In this document: positions 21,679-30,992 of the stretch, in pieces
Layout: each line of letters starts with the position of its first letter
How positions within the stretch are numbered: the stretch's first letter is position 1
From: Halorhabdus salina
GTDB taxonomy: Archaea; Halobacteriota; Halobacteria; Halobacteriales; Haloarculaceae
Direction of reading: 5' to 3'
NCBI RefSeq assembly: GCF_013839425.1
Contig: NZ_JACDNP010000010.1
Span: forward strand, 1-64,000
DNA: 64,000 nt
Program-made: the position numbers and the translations under genes
The notes under the pieces: model-generated
What the model was told of the DNA's origin: nothing
What the model saw: only the letters and a program-made list of their open reading frames with translations
Databases searched by the model: none

Positions 21679-23315
21679 TGGGTGCCACGGCACTGCTGGC
21701 GATCGATGTCGGTTCCGCGCTGTCGTTGCTCGTGCTCACTGGGTTCGCGATCCGGCATCGCGAGCAACCGGGGGCCGTCTCCGTCGGAGCGCTGTGGCTC
21801 GTCCTCGGTGTGGTCGCCGGGATCCTCGCCGGTACACGGACCGGCATCATCGCGGGACCGATCGCCATCTACGGACTGATGATCGGCTGGATGCTAGCCG
21901 TGCCGCTCTGGAGTGGGTTCGTCTTTGCCTACACCGGTCGTGGGCCGAGTGTAACCCGCCGGACGACAGCCATCGCCGTCGTGTACGTCGTCCTCCTCGG
22001 GGTGACGACGCTGTCCGGGGGATTCTTCGAGCCGCCGCTCGTCCAGATCGTTCGTATTCTGGCATCGGTCCTCCAGACTGGTCTGATCGGCACGGGGTTG
22101 TTCGGCGTTTTCGTGGTGATCCGCTCGGCCGTTTCGGCGAACGACCTGCTCCGGAGACACGCCGCCACGCTCGCGGTGAGTGGTGCGGCCGTCTCGCTGC
22201 TCCTGTTCGTCCTCGGGTCGTTAGAGGGATTTGACCCTGCCGTTCTCCCCTGGGAGATGACGGCACTTCTCGGCGTGACCACTCTCGGATTCACGATCGC
22301 TGTGTTCCCCTTCGGAGTGTTCGATGTGACTCCTGGGACAGGTCCGCTCGCGCGCTCGTCGGTACTGGAATCGATGGCTGAAGGGGTCGTCGTGGTCGAT
22401 CGAAACGAACGGCTCGTCGACGCAAACGACGCCGCCGAGCGTGACCTCGGGATCGATGTCGCGCGGGACGCCGGCCAGCCGATCACGACCGTTCTCGGCA
22501 GTGATCTCGACGTCCCGAATGCGGAGCCGACGACGCTATCGACGCCACAGGGTCGTCGCCACTTCGAAGTGAGCCAGTCCGTGCTAACGAACCGACGTGG
22601 TGATCGGATCGGATCGTCGTATCTATTTCAGGACGTCACTGATCGGGAGACGCGCAAGCAGCGTCTCGAAGTCCTGGATCGCGTCCTTCGACACAATCTC
22701 CGAAACGATCTGGATGCGATACGTGGGTTCGCCGAAGCGCTGGATGCGGACGAACAATCGGCGGACGAACTCGCGGAACGCATTCGCTCGACGGCCACGG
22801 AACTCGTCGATCTCGGTGAGACGACCGAACGGGCCGAACGGATCGTCACCCGGGAGACCCTGACGATAGCGGACATCGATCTGGACGCGTTGCTCGAGTC
22901 GATCGCTGAGGACCTGAGGGGACGGTACCGATGTCGCATCGATCGCTCGATTCCGGACGACAGCCAGGTCCGCACCGATCGCGCTGTGCTCCGGACGGCG
23001 CTACTGGAGGTCATCGAGAACGCCGTCGAACACAGTGACAATGAGATCCCGTCAGTAGCGGTGGGTGTGAGTTCAACTGATGACGGCGTCGCGATCGCTG
23101 TCAAGGACGATGGACCAGGTATCCCGGACCGTGAACGCGTCGTCTTGCTCGACGGCGAGGAACAGCCACTCCGACACGGCACTGGTGTGGGTCTGTGGTT
23201 CGTCTCGTGGGCCGTCACCCGTCTCGGTGGCGACCTCTCGATCGAATCCGACGACGACGGGAGTGCAGTCGTGCTCGAGATACCTGATCGGGGTGGATAT
23301 CCAGTTGAGTCGTGA
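21678..23315 (+). CDS. membrane sensor histidine kinase (7TM-PAS-HisKA-ATPase)
   Basis: 545 residues. Architecture is the same as the preceding gene, of which it is a diverged paralogue: seven transmembrane helices, PAS (about 230-330, VVVVDRNERLVDANDAAERD), then an intact H-box VLRHNLRNDLDAIRGFAEAL, N-box LLEVIENAVEHSD, G1 VKDDGPGIP and G2 HGTGVGLWFV. The ATG at 21678 (TGATG overlap) is preferred over the GTG at 21675. Coupled translation with the dead kinase suggests a fixed-ratio hetero-oligomeric sensor. Confidence 0.92.
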   Translation: MGATALLAIDVGSALSLLVLTGFAIRHREQPGAVSVGALWLVLGVVAGILAGTRTGIIAGPIAIYGLMIGWMLAVPLWSGFVFAYTGRGPSVTRRTTAIAVVYVVLLGVTTLSGGFFEPPLVQIVRILASVLQTGLIGTGLFGVFVVIRSAVSANDLLRRHAATLAVSGAAVSLLLFVLGSLEGFDPAVLPWEMTALLGVTTLGFTIAVFPFGVFDVTPGTGPLARSSVLESMAEGVVVVDRNERLVDANDAAERDLGIDVARDAGQPITTVLGSDLDVPNAEPTTLSTPQGRRHFEVSQSVLTNRRGDRIGSSYLFQDVTDRETRKQRLEVLDRVLRHNLRNDLDAIRGFAEALDADEQSADELAERIRSTATELVDLGETTERAERIVTRETLTIADIDLDALLESIAEDLRGRYRCRIDRSIPDDSQVRTDRAVLRTALLEVIENAVEHSDNEIPSVAVGVSSTDDGVAIAVKDDGPGIPDRERVVLLDGEEQPLRHGTGVGLWFVSWAVTRLGGDLSIESDDDGSAVVLEIPDRGGYPVES

Positions 23316-23343
23316 TGTTCGTTCAACGGCACAGTCAGGCGTC

Positions 23344-23850
23344 TCAGCGCCGAGAACGAAACCGATGCAACTCGTCGAACGACGGGGCGACAGTCATGTT
23401 GACACGGTCGGTTCCCTCCTCGAAAACCACCCCGAGTTTTTGTTGAGACGGGTCTTCGATCCGTACTGATCGTTCGATCCGGGTGTCCTCGCGGCGATTA
23501 CTATCGTCTCGCTCGATCACGATCCGGTAGCGCCCGCTGTCTCGCCAGACGTCGCCGTAGACGACCATCGCTTCGCCGTTTGTCATCTCGGCAGACCGGG
23601 CGTCGAGATCGAACGATCGTTCGAGTATCCGCGTTCCGGTCGGGGCATCGACAGTAAGAGTCCCGTCGATCGGGGCGGCCCGGTTGTTGAACACGACGAG
23701 TTCCTTCAGTACGGAATCGCCGACGGCAGTGATCGTGTCCAGACATCCCGTCAGTCCGGCGAGGCCAGCCGTCCCACAGCCGGCAAGGAAAGTACGACGA
23801 GACAGGCGCACAGTCCCATCGCCAGTTCGGTCAGACGGGTCCTTCTGCAT
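23344..23850 (-). CDS. Tat-exported lipoprotein of unknown function
   Basis: 168 residues from the ATG at 23850. Twin-arginine signal (RLSRRTFLAGCGTAG) with lipobox LTGC, so the mature protein is a surface lipoprotein. The rest is beta-rich (LVVFNNRAAPIDGTLTVDAP, RYRIVIERDD), like an immunoglobulin-type domain. Convergent with the kinase pair, separated by 28 bases. No known function. Confidence 0.75.
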   Translation of the reverse strand: MQKDPSDRTGDGTVRLSRRTFLAGCGTAGLAGLTGCLDTITAVGDSVLKELVVFNNRAAPIDGTLTVDAPTGTRILERSFDLDARSAEMTNGEAMVVYGDVWRDSGRYRIVIERDDSNRREDTRIERSVRIEDPSQQKLGVVFEEGTDRVNMTVAPSFDELHRFRSRR

Positions 23851-23948
23851 GTCATCGTACACGACCACAACCGACATAACCAGTTACGCAGTGTTTCTCA
23901 TCGTGAAGCGGACGGAACCCGTATCGTTCGAGGCACTTCCATCACTCA

Positions 23949-24145
23949 GTGAAACACCACCGTCGGATCGTCGGTGAGGAACTCCTCCGCAGTATCGCTT
24001 GGATCGCCTTCGGCATCGTGGGCTGGCCGATCCTGATTTGGGAAGTCCCGTTCTGGAAACGACTGCATTGTCGGTCTTCGGACTTCCCGCGCTCTCCGGG
24101 GGGCTCCTGACCACGACCGCGATCGCGACCAGTACTGTCAACTCC
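23949..24145 (+). pseudogene. possible frameshifted small membrane protein
   Basis: From a GTG at 23949 one frame reads VKHHRRIVGEELLRSIAWIA, then FGIVGWPILIWEVPF, a charged N terminus and a good transmembrane helix, before turning into low-quality sequence. From about 24058 another frame continues with a second helix (TTALSVFGLPALSGGLLTTT). The two could be halves of one gene broken by a frameshift. Weak evidence. Confidence 0.3.
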
Positions 24146-24170
24146 GCGGAGTTACGGCTTGAAACGCTAT

Positions 24171-25499
24171 TCAGGACACTTCGTGCCTGGCCACGACGCC
24201 GGATGCACCGTCCACCGTGGCCGAGACAACAACGACATCACCATCGGGATCAACCGAGACGTCTATCCACCGGATTGATGTCGGGACGGACAACGTGGAA
24301 CTGAACCCGGATTCCACAGCCTGGATAGTAATCTCCGCATTGTCGAACTCACCCACCAGTCTGACACGAACGGTAGACTCCTCCTCTGCGTTTTTGAACT
24401 CGAACGCGCCATCCGGAATAGCTTCGGCGACCTCTTGGGGAAGGTCGTCCCGTCTCGCTACCGTCGGTCGCGTGGTTGTGGTCCTGTCAGCGACGAAGTT
24501 GAGATTGACAGTACTCTCAGTATATCGGCCCGACGCTGTTACCCGATTTTCGTCGATCGAAAGTGAGTGATCAGCACTGGCAGATCCCAGATGTTCATCG
24601 AGCTGGCTCTCGTCTACGTCGTCGTCGGCACTGAGTGCGAGGTCGGTTCTAATCTCTCCGTCGTCTGGTTCGAACGTGACCGACGAGACTACGTCGTCGT
24701 TCGCTGAGATGAATGCCGCCGTCGAGTCGATCCGTTCGTCACCGATTGAGAACTGAGCGGGTTCGATCGGTGCGTTCCAGCCGACTAGGACGTGTCCAGT
24801 ATCCGTTTCATCAATGAGAGCCGAGAAGGTATCGTCAGCTTCGACGACGTTTTCTCGACTGCCGTGGCGCGTATCTAGAACGGCTTCGACTTGCGTCTGT
24901 GACTCTGCCACGATGACTGCGGATTCACCGACAGCGACGAATCCGTTATCATCCGATTGTCTCCTGTACAACGTGTATTCCCCATCTTCTCCCACGCTCT
25001 CAAACCGGGACCGCTCGGGACCCGATCGGAGTGTCTCATCGACGTCACTCGAATCGATATCGCCCACCCCAACGGTGACGCCGTTGGTGAAAAACAGCTC
25101 CGTCGCCCCTTCAGTCGGTCGAGCTGGGTCTACGAGTGGCCCCAGACCGATGGTAGCCATCGAGAGGACTGCAGTGCCGAGAACGAGACCGCCAGTCTCC
25201 AAGGGAAACGTCAGCAGTGGGTCTGCAATACGGTCTACATTCGAGAGCGTAGATGCGAGGGCATCGTCGCTATTGTTCTGCTCGCTGGAAGGAACGATCA
25301 GCGGGAGAACGGGATTGATTCGGGAGGTATCTTCCGAGAGTGTATAATCTATGTACGCAGTGACCATCCCGTCGTCCTGTTTCGGTGCCCAATCGTATGG
25401 TCCGCTGACTTTTGCATCAGGAACGCCACAGCCCGCTATGGAGCCGATGGTCGTTGAGAGACTTACTGCTAGAAATCGGCGGCGATCAAGATTGTCCAT
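24171..25499 (-). CDS. Tat lipoprotein, paralogue A of a three-member family
   Basis: 442 residues. Twin-arginine signal (LDRRRFLAVSLS) with lipobox IAGC near residue 24. The body starts with YDWAPKQDDGMVTAYIDYTL and contains IADPLLTFPLETGGLVLGTA, then VDETLRSG and a repeated pattern ending in VSVDPDGDVVVVSATVDG. The same order of motifs is seen in the proteins at 27904 and, more diverged, 34509. Mature domains are probably surface-exposed beta/alpha repeats. The function is unknown. Confidence 0.8.
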   Translation of the reverse strand: MDNLDRRRFLAVSLSTTIGSIAGCGVPDAKVSGPYDWAPKQDDGMVTAYIDYTLSEDTSRINPVLPLIVPSSEQNNSDDALASTLSNVDRIADPLLTFPLETGGLVLGTAVLSMATIGLGPLVDPARPTEGATELFFTNGVTVGVGDIDSSDVDETLRSGPERSRFESVGEDGEYTLYRRQSDDNGFVAVGESAVIVAESQTQVEAVLDTRHGSRENVVEADDTFSALIDETDTGHVLVGWNAPIEPAQFSIGDERIDSTAAFISANDDVVSSVTFEPDDGEIRTDLALSADDDVDESQLDEHLGSASADHSLSIDENRVTASGRYTESTVNLNFVADRTTTTRPTVARRDDLPQEVAEAIPDGAFEFKNAEEESTVRVRLVGEFDNAEITIQAVESGFSSTLSVPTSIRWIDVSVDPDGDVVVVSATVDGASGVVARHEVS

Positions 25500-25582
25500 G
25501 CGTCTGTTTCAATCTTCGCGGTGAAATTCATTGGTCTCGAAAATGGTTCATAACTTCACCAATTTGATACTGTTTCACTGAG

Positions 25583-25984
25583 TCAGGGAAGAGGCTTGTT
25601 CGATCGCTGACGGGCCTGTAGCAACGCGAGGACACTCCCGAACACGACCAGATATGCGCCAACTGATGCCACGAGCAGGGACTGATCGAGCACGTCGGCG
25701 AAGAGAAGATAACTGCCTACGAAGCCAATTGTGACGAGAAGACAGCCACCGATCGTCCAGACTATCGCTACCCATGTTTGCTCATCTGATGGCCGGTAGT
25801 CGTTGTAGGCTGTTGGGACGCCAACCGCGAGCAACAACAATAGCAGGAAGTCGCCGGCGATCCCTGGACCACCGACGGTCGATCAGAACGCGTCGGCTAC
25901 AGGGAGGGCGATGAGGATCGAAACGACGATGACGAGGTTTTGTTGACTCGCCAACTGCCCGAACGTGATACGTGTCTCGGCCAT
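25583..25984 (-). pseudogene. membrane protein gene interrupted by an in-frame TGA
   Basis: From the ATG at 25984 the frame reads MAETRITFGQLASQQNLVIV, then VSILIALPVADAF and TGA at 25885-25883. It continues in the same frame with GGPGIAGDFLLLLLLAVGVP and three further transmembrane helices to the stop at 25583. The undisturbed frame on both sides argues for a recent nonsense change. The downstream part alone could be started from TTG codons near 25840. Haloarchaea are not known to read TGA as an amino acid. Confidence 0.7.
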
Positions 25985-26139
25985 ACGTGAAGACATCCAT
26001 CTGAAGCGGCCTTAATCGGGTATCCGCACTTCAATTCAGTCCCACTCTGACATAGTTCGAAGTCGCCGCTACCGCGCGTTTCTGCCCGTGAAACGCGGCG
26101 GTTCGTTTTGTATGGTCTGGGCCCATAGCCGAAACTGGC

Positions 26140-26220
26140 ATGTCGAAGCTCAAAGCAGGCATCGCTATCGCGACTGTCGCGGCGACGCTCGCCGTCGTTG
26201 CGAGTCGTGTTCGCGATTGA
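26140..26220 (+). CDS. possible 26-residue single-helix membrane peptide
   Basis: ATG at 26140: SKLKAGIAIATVAATLAVVA then SRVRD and TGA. A Lys-flanked hydrophobic helix ending in Arg and Asp is what a genuine small membrane protein would look like. The codons are GC-rich like the neighbours. Confidence 0.35.
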   Translation: MSKLKAGIAIATVAATLAVVASRVRD

Positions 26221-26308
26221 CGAACCGGTTGCTGTGTTGGCTGACGACGAGCTGTTGGGGTATCGCCCCCTCTCATAACGCTCCATCCCGTCCCCACTCT
26301 GTTTTGGA

Positions 26309-26548
26309 TCACTGCTGTCGCCACTGTCGGAAGAGGAGAGTGAACGTCGCGACGACGACCCCGAACAGGATGCCCTGTACCAGCGCATCAAAATATCCCC
26401 CGCCGTTCAACAGACGTTGAGCGCCTGCGTACGTTCCTCCGGGGATCACCGCAAGAAGGAACCACGAAACGAAGACGTGGTCGTTGAGCCACGATTCTAC
26501 AACCCGATATTTCTCTCGAAGAGCGGAGGGCGAACGCATCTCGATCAA
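26309..26548 (-). CDS. small two-helix membrane protein
   Basis: 79 residues. A charged N-terminal segment (RSPSALREKYRVVESWLNDH) is followed by two transmembrane helices (VFVSWFLLAVIPGGTYAGA and ALVQGILFGVVVATFTLLF) and a basic tail. No family recognised. It is divergent from nothing obvious and ends 88 bases from the putative peptide gene. Confidence 0.55.
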   Translation of the reverse strand: MIEMRSPSALREKYRVVESWLNDHVFVSWFLLAVIPGGTYAGAQRLLNGGGYFDALVQGILFGVVVATFTLLFRQWRQQ

Positions 26549-26615
26549 GAATGTTCCGATATCGAAGAAAACGTTGTGGTGGCCGTTCGGGACGGCTCTC
26601 GATCTGGACGGTGCT

Positions 26616-27734
26616 TTATTGCGTCGCGACGGACGCGGTGATGTCGATCAATTCACTCTCGTTGAACTCACCGAAGACGCTGTAGGACTGGTCGTCCTGG
26701 GTCCATCGCAGGAACCCGTAGTCGCTCTCTTCGTGGGAGTAGTACCACCCGGTTTCGTTGCCGATTGACACTTCTTCGAAGCGATCGACCTCGCTGTAGT
26801 CGACGAATGTCTCGTCTCGAACGGACACGGTGACGTGTTCGTTCTCGTTCGAGTAACTCACCGTCATGGAAGTGTAGCTGTCACCGTCGACAATGCTGGC
26901 GCGATCGAACGTGAACCCGTCGGCCAATTCCGCGGCGGGGACCGAGAGCGTGGCGTTCGATTGCAGCGCGTCGTAGTCGTCGTAGGACGTGATCTCAGGC
27001 AGGTCCGGTTCGCCCGGCCGGGTCGCATCCTCGGGGACGTCGAGTTCGAAGGTCGATTCGGGGAGCTCCTCGTTCAGCGTGACGTTCTCGTAGGTGACGG
27101 TCGCGCTGTAGCTGTAGTCCTCACCGTCTGTCGCGCTCTTCATCTGGACCGGGAAGTTCGATTCGATATCGACGTACACCGTCAACGTCGTTTCGGCGTC
27201 GCCGGTCATTTCCTCGCGAGGCGTTCCTTCGAGGACGTACACGTCCGTCCCCTCGACAGTATCGGTCCCGCGGTACTCGTACTCGACGGCGGATTCCTTC
27301 GCCAGGGCCGCAAGCGTCGGGAGCAGATTCTCGCTGTTGTACTCGTACTCCTGGACTCTGTTCTCGTCTTCGTTGTATTTGACCGCTGAACTCTCGTTGA
27401 TGACCGTGGTCGTGTTGTCGTAGTTGGCTCCACCGAGCCGCTCGGTGCGTTTCTGGTTGGATTCACGGTCGACGACAATACGCCGGGTTGAGCTGTACGT
27501 ATCGTTGTTCGCTTCCGTTACGCTCGTCTCCGTGAACGACACTGTCTCAAGCGAGGACAGTCGATCTCGGAACGACTCGATCACGTCCTCAGCAGTCGAA
27601 GTATCCACAGCCGGATCAGTCTCCGTAACTGTGGTGGGCGATTCCGCAGCCACGAACCCGACGAGGCCACTCGTCGCAACGAGTGCGACAGCGACTACCG
27701 TCAGGAGCGGGAGGGCATTTCGTTCTCGAAACAT
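26616..27734 (-). CDS. exported LolA-like protein
   Basis: 372 residues from the ATG at 27734. The N-terminal signal peptide (MFRERNALPLLTVVAVALVA) has an Ala-X-Ala-type end (FVAAES), without a lipobox Cys, so it is secreted or membrane-anchored. The body is Thr/Glu-rich and beta-rich (SFTETSVTEANNDTYSSTRR, TLTVYVDIESNFPVQMKSAT), in the style of haloarchaeal outer-membrane-lipoprotein-sorting-like proteins; the gene at 13885 encodes a lipidated relative. Divergent from the lipoprotein at 27904. Confidence 0.7.
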   Translation of the reverse strand: MFRERNALPLLTVVAVALVATSGLVGFVAAESPTTVTETDPAVDTSTAEDVIESFRDRLSSLETVSFTETSVTEANNDTYSSTRRIVVDRESNQKRTERLGGANYDNTTTVINESSAVKYNEDENRVQEYEYNSENLLPTLAALAKESAVEYEYRGTDTVEGTDVYVLEGTPREEMTGDAETTLTVYVDIESNFPVQMKSATDGEDYSYSATVTYENVTLNEELPESTFELDVPEDATRPGEPDLPEITSYDDYDALQSNATLSVPAAELADGFTFDRASIVDGDSYTSMTVSYSNENEHVTVSVRDETFVDYSEVDRFEEVSIGNETGWYYSHEESDYGFLRWTQDDQSYSVFGEFNESELIDITASVATQ

Positions 27735-27903
27735 GCACTGTGTCGTACGGCAACGATCCCTAAAACAGCGGCTGGCGGAGTTCTCGGCGGGAATCACGGC
27801 CGAAAACATATAAGGCATCGATTTGTACAGACACGAAATCCGCGGTGATGTACAGTTCGTCGAACCGTATCGTGGTCCGAATCCAGTGAATTGCGTTGAA
27901 CGT

Positions 27904-29262
27904 ATGCAAGGCCTAACCCGTCGTGAGCTTCTCGTTTTCGGCGCAACCGCCGCTGGTGTTGGCATCGCCGGCTGTGCCGAACGTGGCGAGAGCGATTCGA
28001 CACACGCCGACTGGATTCCGGCGACCCAGGGTACGACGCTCACTGGCTATGTCGACTTCACCCTGTCCGAGGACGAATCTGCGATCAATCCATTGCTTCC
28101 GCTGGTGGTCCCATCCGACGAGGACGATACCACTCGCGTCCCGGACTTCCCCGACGCCGACGAGATCGCGGACCCACTCTTGCAGGTGCCGATTCGAACA
28201 GGTGGGCAAATCATCTTCACGGGTCTACTCACCTTTGGTATCGTCGGCCTGGGCTATCTGTACGATCCAGCCCAACCGAACCAGGGCGTGACCGAGTTGT
28301 TCGTCGCTGACAATGCTATTGTGGGTCTCGGTGATGTCGACACGACGCGAGTAGACGAAACACTTCGCTCCGGCGGGGACGGGCCGTTTGCGACGATAGA
28401 GTTTCAGCGACTCGGCGAATCCGAGGAATATACGCTTTACGAACCAGTCAACGATGACGGAAGTGTCGTCGCAGTCAGTGGGGGTGCCATTGTCATGAGC
28501 GAAAATGCAGATCGGACCCGAGCCGCGATCGCAGCCCACCGTGGCGAGACACCCCGCGCTGTTGACGAAAACGACACCCTCGCGTGGTTGTTCGAGACCG
28601 CCGGCTCCGGTCACCTCGTCATCGGGTGGGCCGGTTCGGTCGATTTCGAATCCTACTTCTGGGAGGCGGAAAACGCCGGCCCTTCGCCTGCGTTCATCAC
28701 TGCAACCGACGACGTGATGAGTTCGCTTACGTTTCGGCCCGATGCAGCGGAGATCACGGGCGAAATGGCGATACAGAAACCGGAGGTGACAGACGAGACG
28801 CGGGACACGATCGAGAACCAACTCGGCGCGACCGGCGAGGATCGATCGCTGTCGTTCGAAGGAAATCGGGTGTCGGTATCGAGCACGTTCGCTCAGGACG
28901 CGGTGGATTTCGACTTCGTCGAGGCGACGACACCGACTCCGACCATGACGCCGGTTGAGGATCCGGATGTTCCGTCCGAGGTGGCAGAGGCCGTACCGGC
29001 AGCTGCACTCGCGTTCGAGTTCGTGCCCGAAGAGGATGCCGCCCGGGTCTCGTTCGAAAGCGAAATGGCCGTCGATCGGATCACGCTACGAGCAGTCGAA
29101 TCGGGCTACGAGATATCGACGGAAACCCCGCAGGAAGGGATGTACGTGAACGTGTATCTGGCTCCTGACGGCGACGAGGTGCTCGTGACTGCGACCGTCA
29201 ACGACACGACGGCACAGATCGCCAGTCGGGAGTTCCCCGGCTCGTCGACCCGAACGGAGTGA
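27904..29262 (+). CDS. Tat lipoprotein, paralogue B of a three-member family
   Basis: 452 residues from the ATG at 27904. Signal LTRRELLVFGATAAG with lipobox IAGC. The body follows paralogue A closely: TGYVDFTLSEDESAINPLLP, IADPLLQVPIRTGGQIIFTG, VTELFVADNAIVGLGDVDTT, VDETLRSG, and a C-terminal YLAPDGDEVLVTATVNDTT. Twin-Arg motif and lipobox are intact. Same unknown role as the other two; opposite strand to both. Confidence 0.8.
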   Translation: MQGLTRRELLVFGATAAGVGIAGCAERGESDSTHADWIPATQGTTLTGYVDFTLSEDESAINPLLPLVVPSDEDDTTRVPDFPDADEIADPLLQVPIRTGGQIIFTGLLTFGIVGLGYLYDPAQPNQGVTELFVADNAIVGLGDVDTTRVDETLRSGGDGPFATIEFQRLGESEEYTLYEPVNDDGSVVAVSGGAIVMSENADRTRAAIAAHRGETPRAVDENDTLAWLFETAGSGHLVIGWAGSVDFESYFWEAENAGPSPAFITATDDVMSSLTFRPDAAEITGEMAIQKPEVTDETRDTIENQLGATGEDRSLSFEGNRVSVSSTFAQDAVDFDFVEATTPTPTMTPVEDPDVPSEVAEAVPAAALAFEFVPEEDAARVSFESEMAVDRITLRAVESGYEISTETPQEGMYVNVYLAPDGDEVLVTATVNDTTAQIASREFPGSSTRTE

Positions 29263-29352
29263 CCTGGACGAGGGTGGCCGACTGTTCGTCCGTGTTTCAC
29301 GGTCGGAAACGCCGTATATGGGTCTTCCTGGGTTCGACGTAAAATCCGTTCA

Positions 29353-30024
29353 ATGAGTCGCTCGCCGACAGGCACCTCTTCGCTGAGGGGGGTACTGACC
29401 CCTGTCTTTCGATCGCCGACTGACCGACAGACGTACCGGAACCTGCTGTATCTCTTTCTCTCGTTCCCACTTGGATTACTCTACTACATCCTCGTCGTTA
29501 CCGGATTCGCGTTGGGTCTCGGCCTTTCGGTCTTCGGGATCGGAATCGTGATTTTGCTGGGAACCGTCATCGGACTCCGATACCTTGGCACTTTCGAACG
29601 CAGGCTTGCAAACGCCCTTCTTCGAACAGATATTCCCGAACCAGACGACGTTGAAAGGGACGACGGTGGGGCCGTCGATACAGTGAAAGCATATCTCGGC
29701 GCCGCTTCGACGTGGCGTGGCCTGGGATTCGTTCTGCTGAAGTTCTGGCTCGGTGTCCTCTCGTTCGTTCTCCTCGTCAGCTTTCTCGCCACGGCGATCG
29801 AACTCGTTGTCCTCCCGGTGTCGCCTGCAGGCACACTCAACGTCGAGGTGTTCGGCTGGGAAGTGGCGAGTACGTTCGACACGACGACCCAGCGACTCCT
29901 CGCTGTCCCCATCGGTGTCTGCCTCGCGCTCGTCGGGTTCCCGATCCTGAACGCGTTCGCGGACGTGAACGCGTCGATTGCATCGTCGTTACTCGGCGCG
30001 AGCGAACCGAACGAGGAGACCTAA
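29353..30024 (+). CDS. sensor-domain membrane protein
   Basis: 223 residues with the layout of the putative sensor domain PF13796: an N-terminal YRNLLYLFLSFPLGLLYYIL segment, then paired helices (GFALGLGLSVFGIGIVILLG), a charged middle region and two more helices before a short polar C terminus. In other archaea and actinobacteria this domain is fused to histidine kinases; here it is free-standing. It may feed the ABC exporter operon that follows or act alone. Confidence 0.75.
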   Translation: MSRSPTGTSSLRGVLTPVFRSPTDRQTYRNLLYLFLSFPLGLLYYILVVTGFALGLGLSVFGIGIVILLGTVIGLRYLGTFERRLANALLRTDIPEPDDVERDDGGAVDTVKAYLGAASTWRGLGFVLLKFWLGVLSFVLLVSFLATAIELVVLPVSPAGTLNVEVFGWEVASTFDTTTQRLLAVPIGVCLALVGFPILNAFADVNASIASSLLGASEPNEET

Positions 30025-30065
30025 ACAGTGAGATGATACCGCTATGGACAAATTGAAGTAGGTGT

Positions 30066-30098
30066 GTAAAACATGTTTTACTGTAAAGAGTGATTTAC
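30066..30098. promoter_or_regulatory. two tandem GTAAA-N6-TTTAC operators
   Basis: GTAAAACATGTTTTAC (30066-30081) is a perfect 16-bp palindrome, followed one base later by GTAAAGAGTGATTTAC (30083-30098), the same half sites with the same spacing. They lie just before the ABC transporter operon. A third copy precedes the DUF2178/XRE genes at 32765. Confidence 0.75.
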
Positions 30099-30188
30099 AC
30101 CCTATGATTGGCCGCCCGATCCCGCACACCAAAACCGCTCTCGTCCGAATCGAGTACAGTGACGTTCTCCAACGGAGGTGCGGTCGTC

Positions 30189-30992
30189 GTGCCTGATCAC
30201 GCGATCGTCGCCGACGGACTCACCAAACGGTACGGGGACGAACTCGCCGTCGATGACCTGTCCCTCTCGGTCCCACCGGGAACCGTCTACGGGTTCCTCG
30301 GCCCGAACGGGGCCGGGAAGACGACGACGATGCGGATGCTGGTCACCCTTACCGAACCGGCCGCTGGGAGCGCAGCAGTCGCCGGGGTGCCGATCACGGA
30401 CCGCCCCCAGCTCACCCGGCAGATCGGCTATCTCCCGGCGAACCCGCCCGTCTTCGACGAACTCACTGCCTGGGAACACCTCCGTCATGTCGCTCGCCTC
30501 CACGGCATCTCCGACGACGTGGCCGACGAGCGCATCGAAGGGCTGCTCGATCGGTTCGACCTCCGTGCCGACGCCGACAGGCGTATCGAATCGTATTCGA
30601 CGGGAATGACCAAGAAGGTCGGCATCATCGCCACGCTGTTTCACGATCCGGACGTGGTGTTCCTCGACGAGCCCACGAGCGGGCTGGATCCGCGTGCGGC
30701 ACGGACCGTCCGCGATACCATTGCCGAGTTGGTAACCCGCGAAATGACGGTCTTCCTCTCGACGCATATCCTGCCGATCGTCGACGAGCTCGCCGACACG
30801 GTCGGTGTCATCAACGACGGCCGGCTCGTGGCGGAGGCCTCGCCCGAGAAACTCAAAGCCCGTGCCGACGAGTCTCCGGATCTCGAATCCGCGTTCCTCG
30901 CGGTGACCGACGAACGGGACCCTTCGAGCACCGAGCAGCCGAAGGCAGACGGTAGCAATCCGACCGCAACGGGAGTCCGGACCGATGGCTGA
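30189..30992 (+). CDS. ABC transporter ATP-binding protein
   Basis: 267 residues. Walker A GPNGAGKTTT, Q-loop region around IGYLPANPPVFDE, signature SYSTGMTKKVG (slightly diverged from LSGGQ), Walker B VVFLDEPTSGLD and switch His STHILP. This is the architecture of DrrA/CcmA-type exporters. I prefer the GTG at 30189 because GGAGGTG (30174-30180) sits eight bases upstream; the longer frame to 30108 has no such signal. It overlaps the permease gene by eight bases. Confidence 0.9.
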   Translation: MPDHAIVADGLTKRYGDELAVDDLSLSVPPGTVYGFLGPNGAGKTTTMRMLVTLTEPAAGSAAVAGVPITDRPQLTRQIGYLPANPPVFDELTAWEHLRHVARLHGISDDVADERIEGLLDRFDLRADADRRIESYSTGMTKKVGIIATLFHDPDVVFLDEPTSGLDPRAARTVRDTIAELVTREMTVFLSTHILPIVDELADTVGVINDGRLVAEASPEKLKARADESPDLESAFLAVTDERDPSSTEQPKADGSNPTATGVRTDG

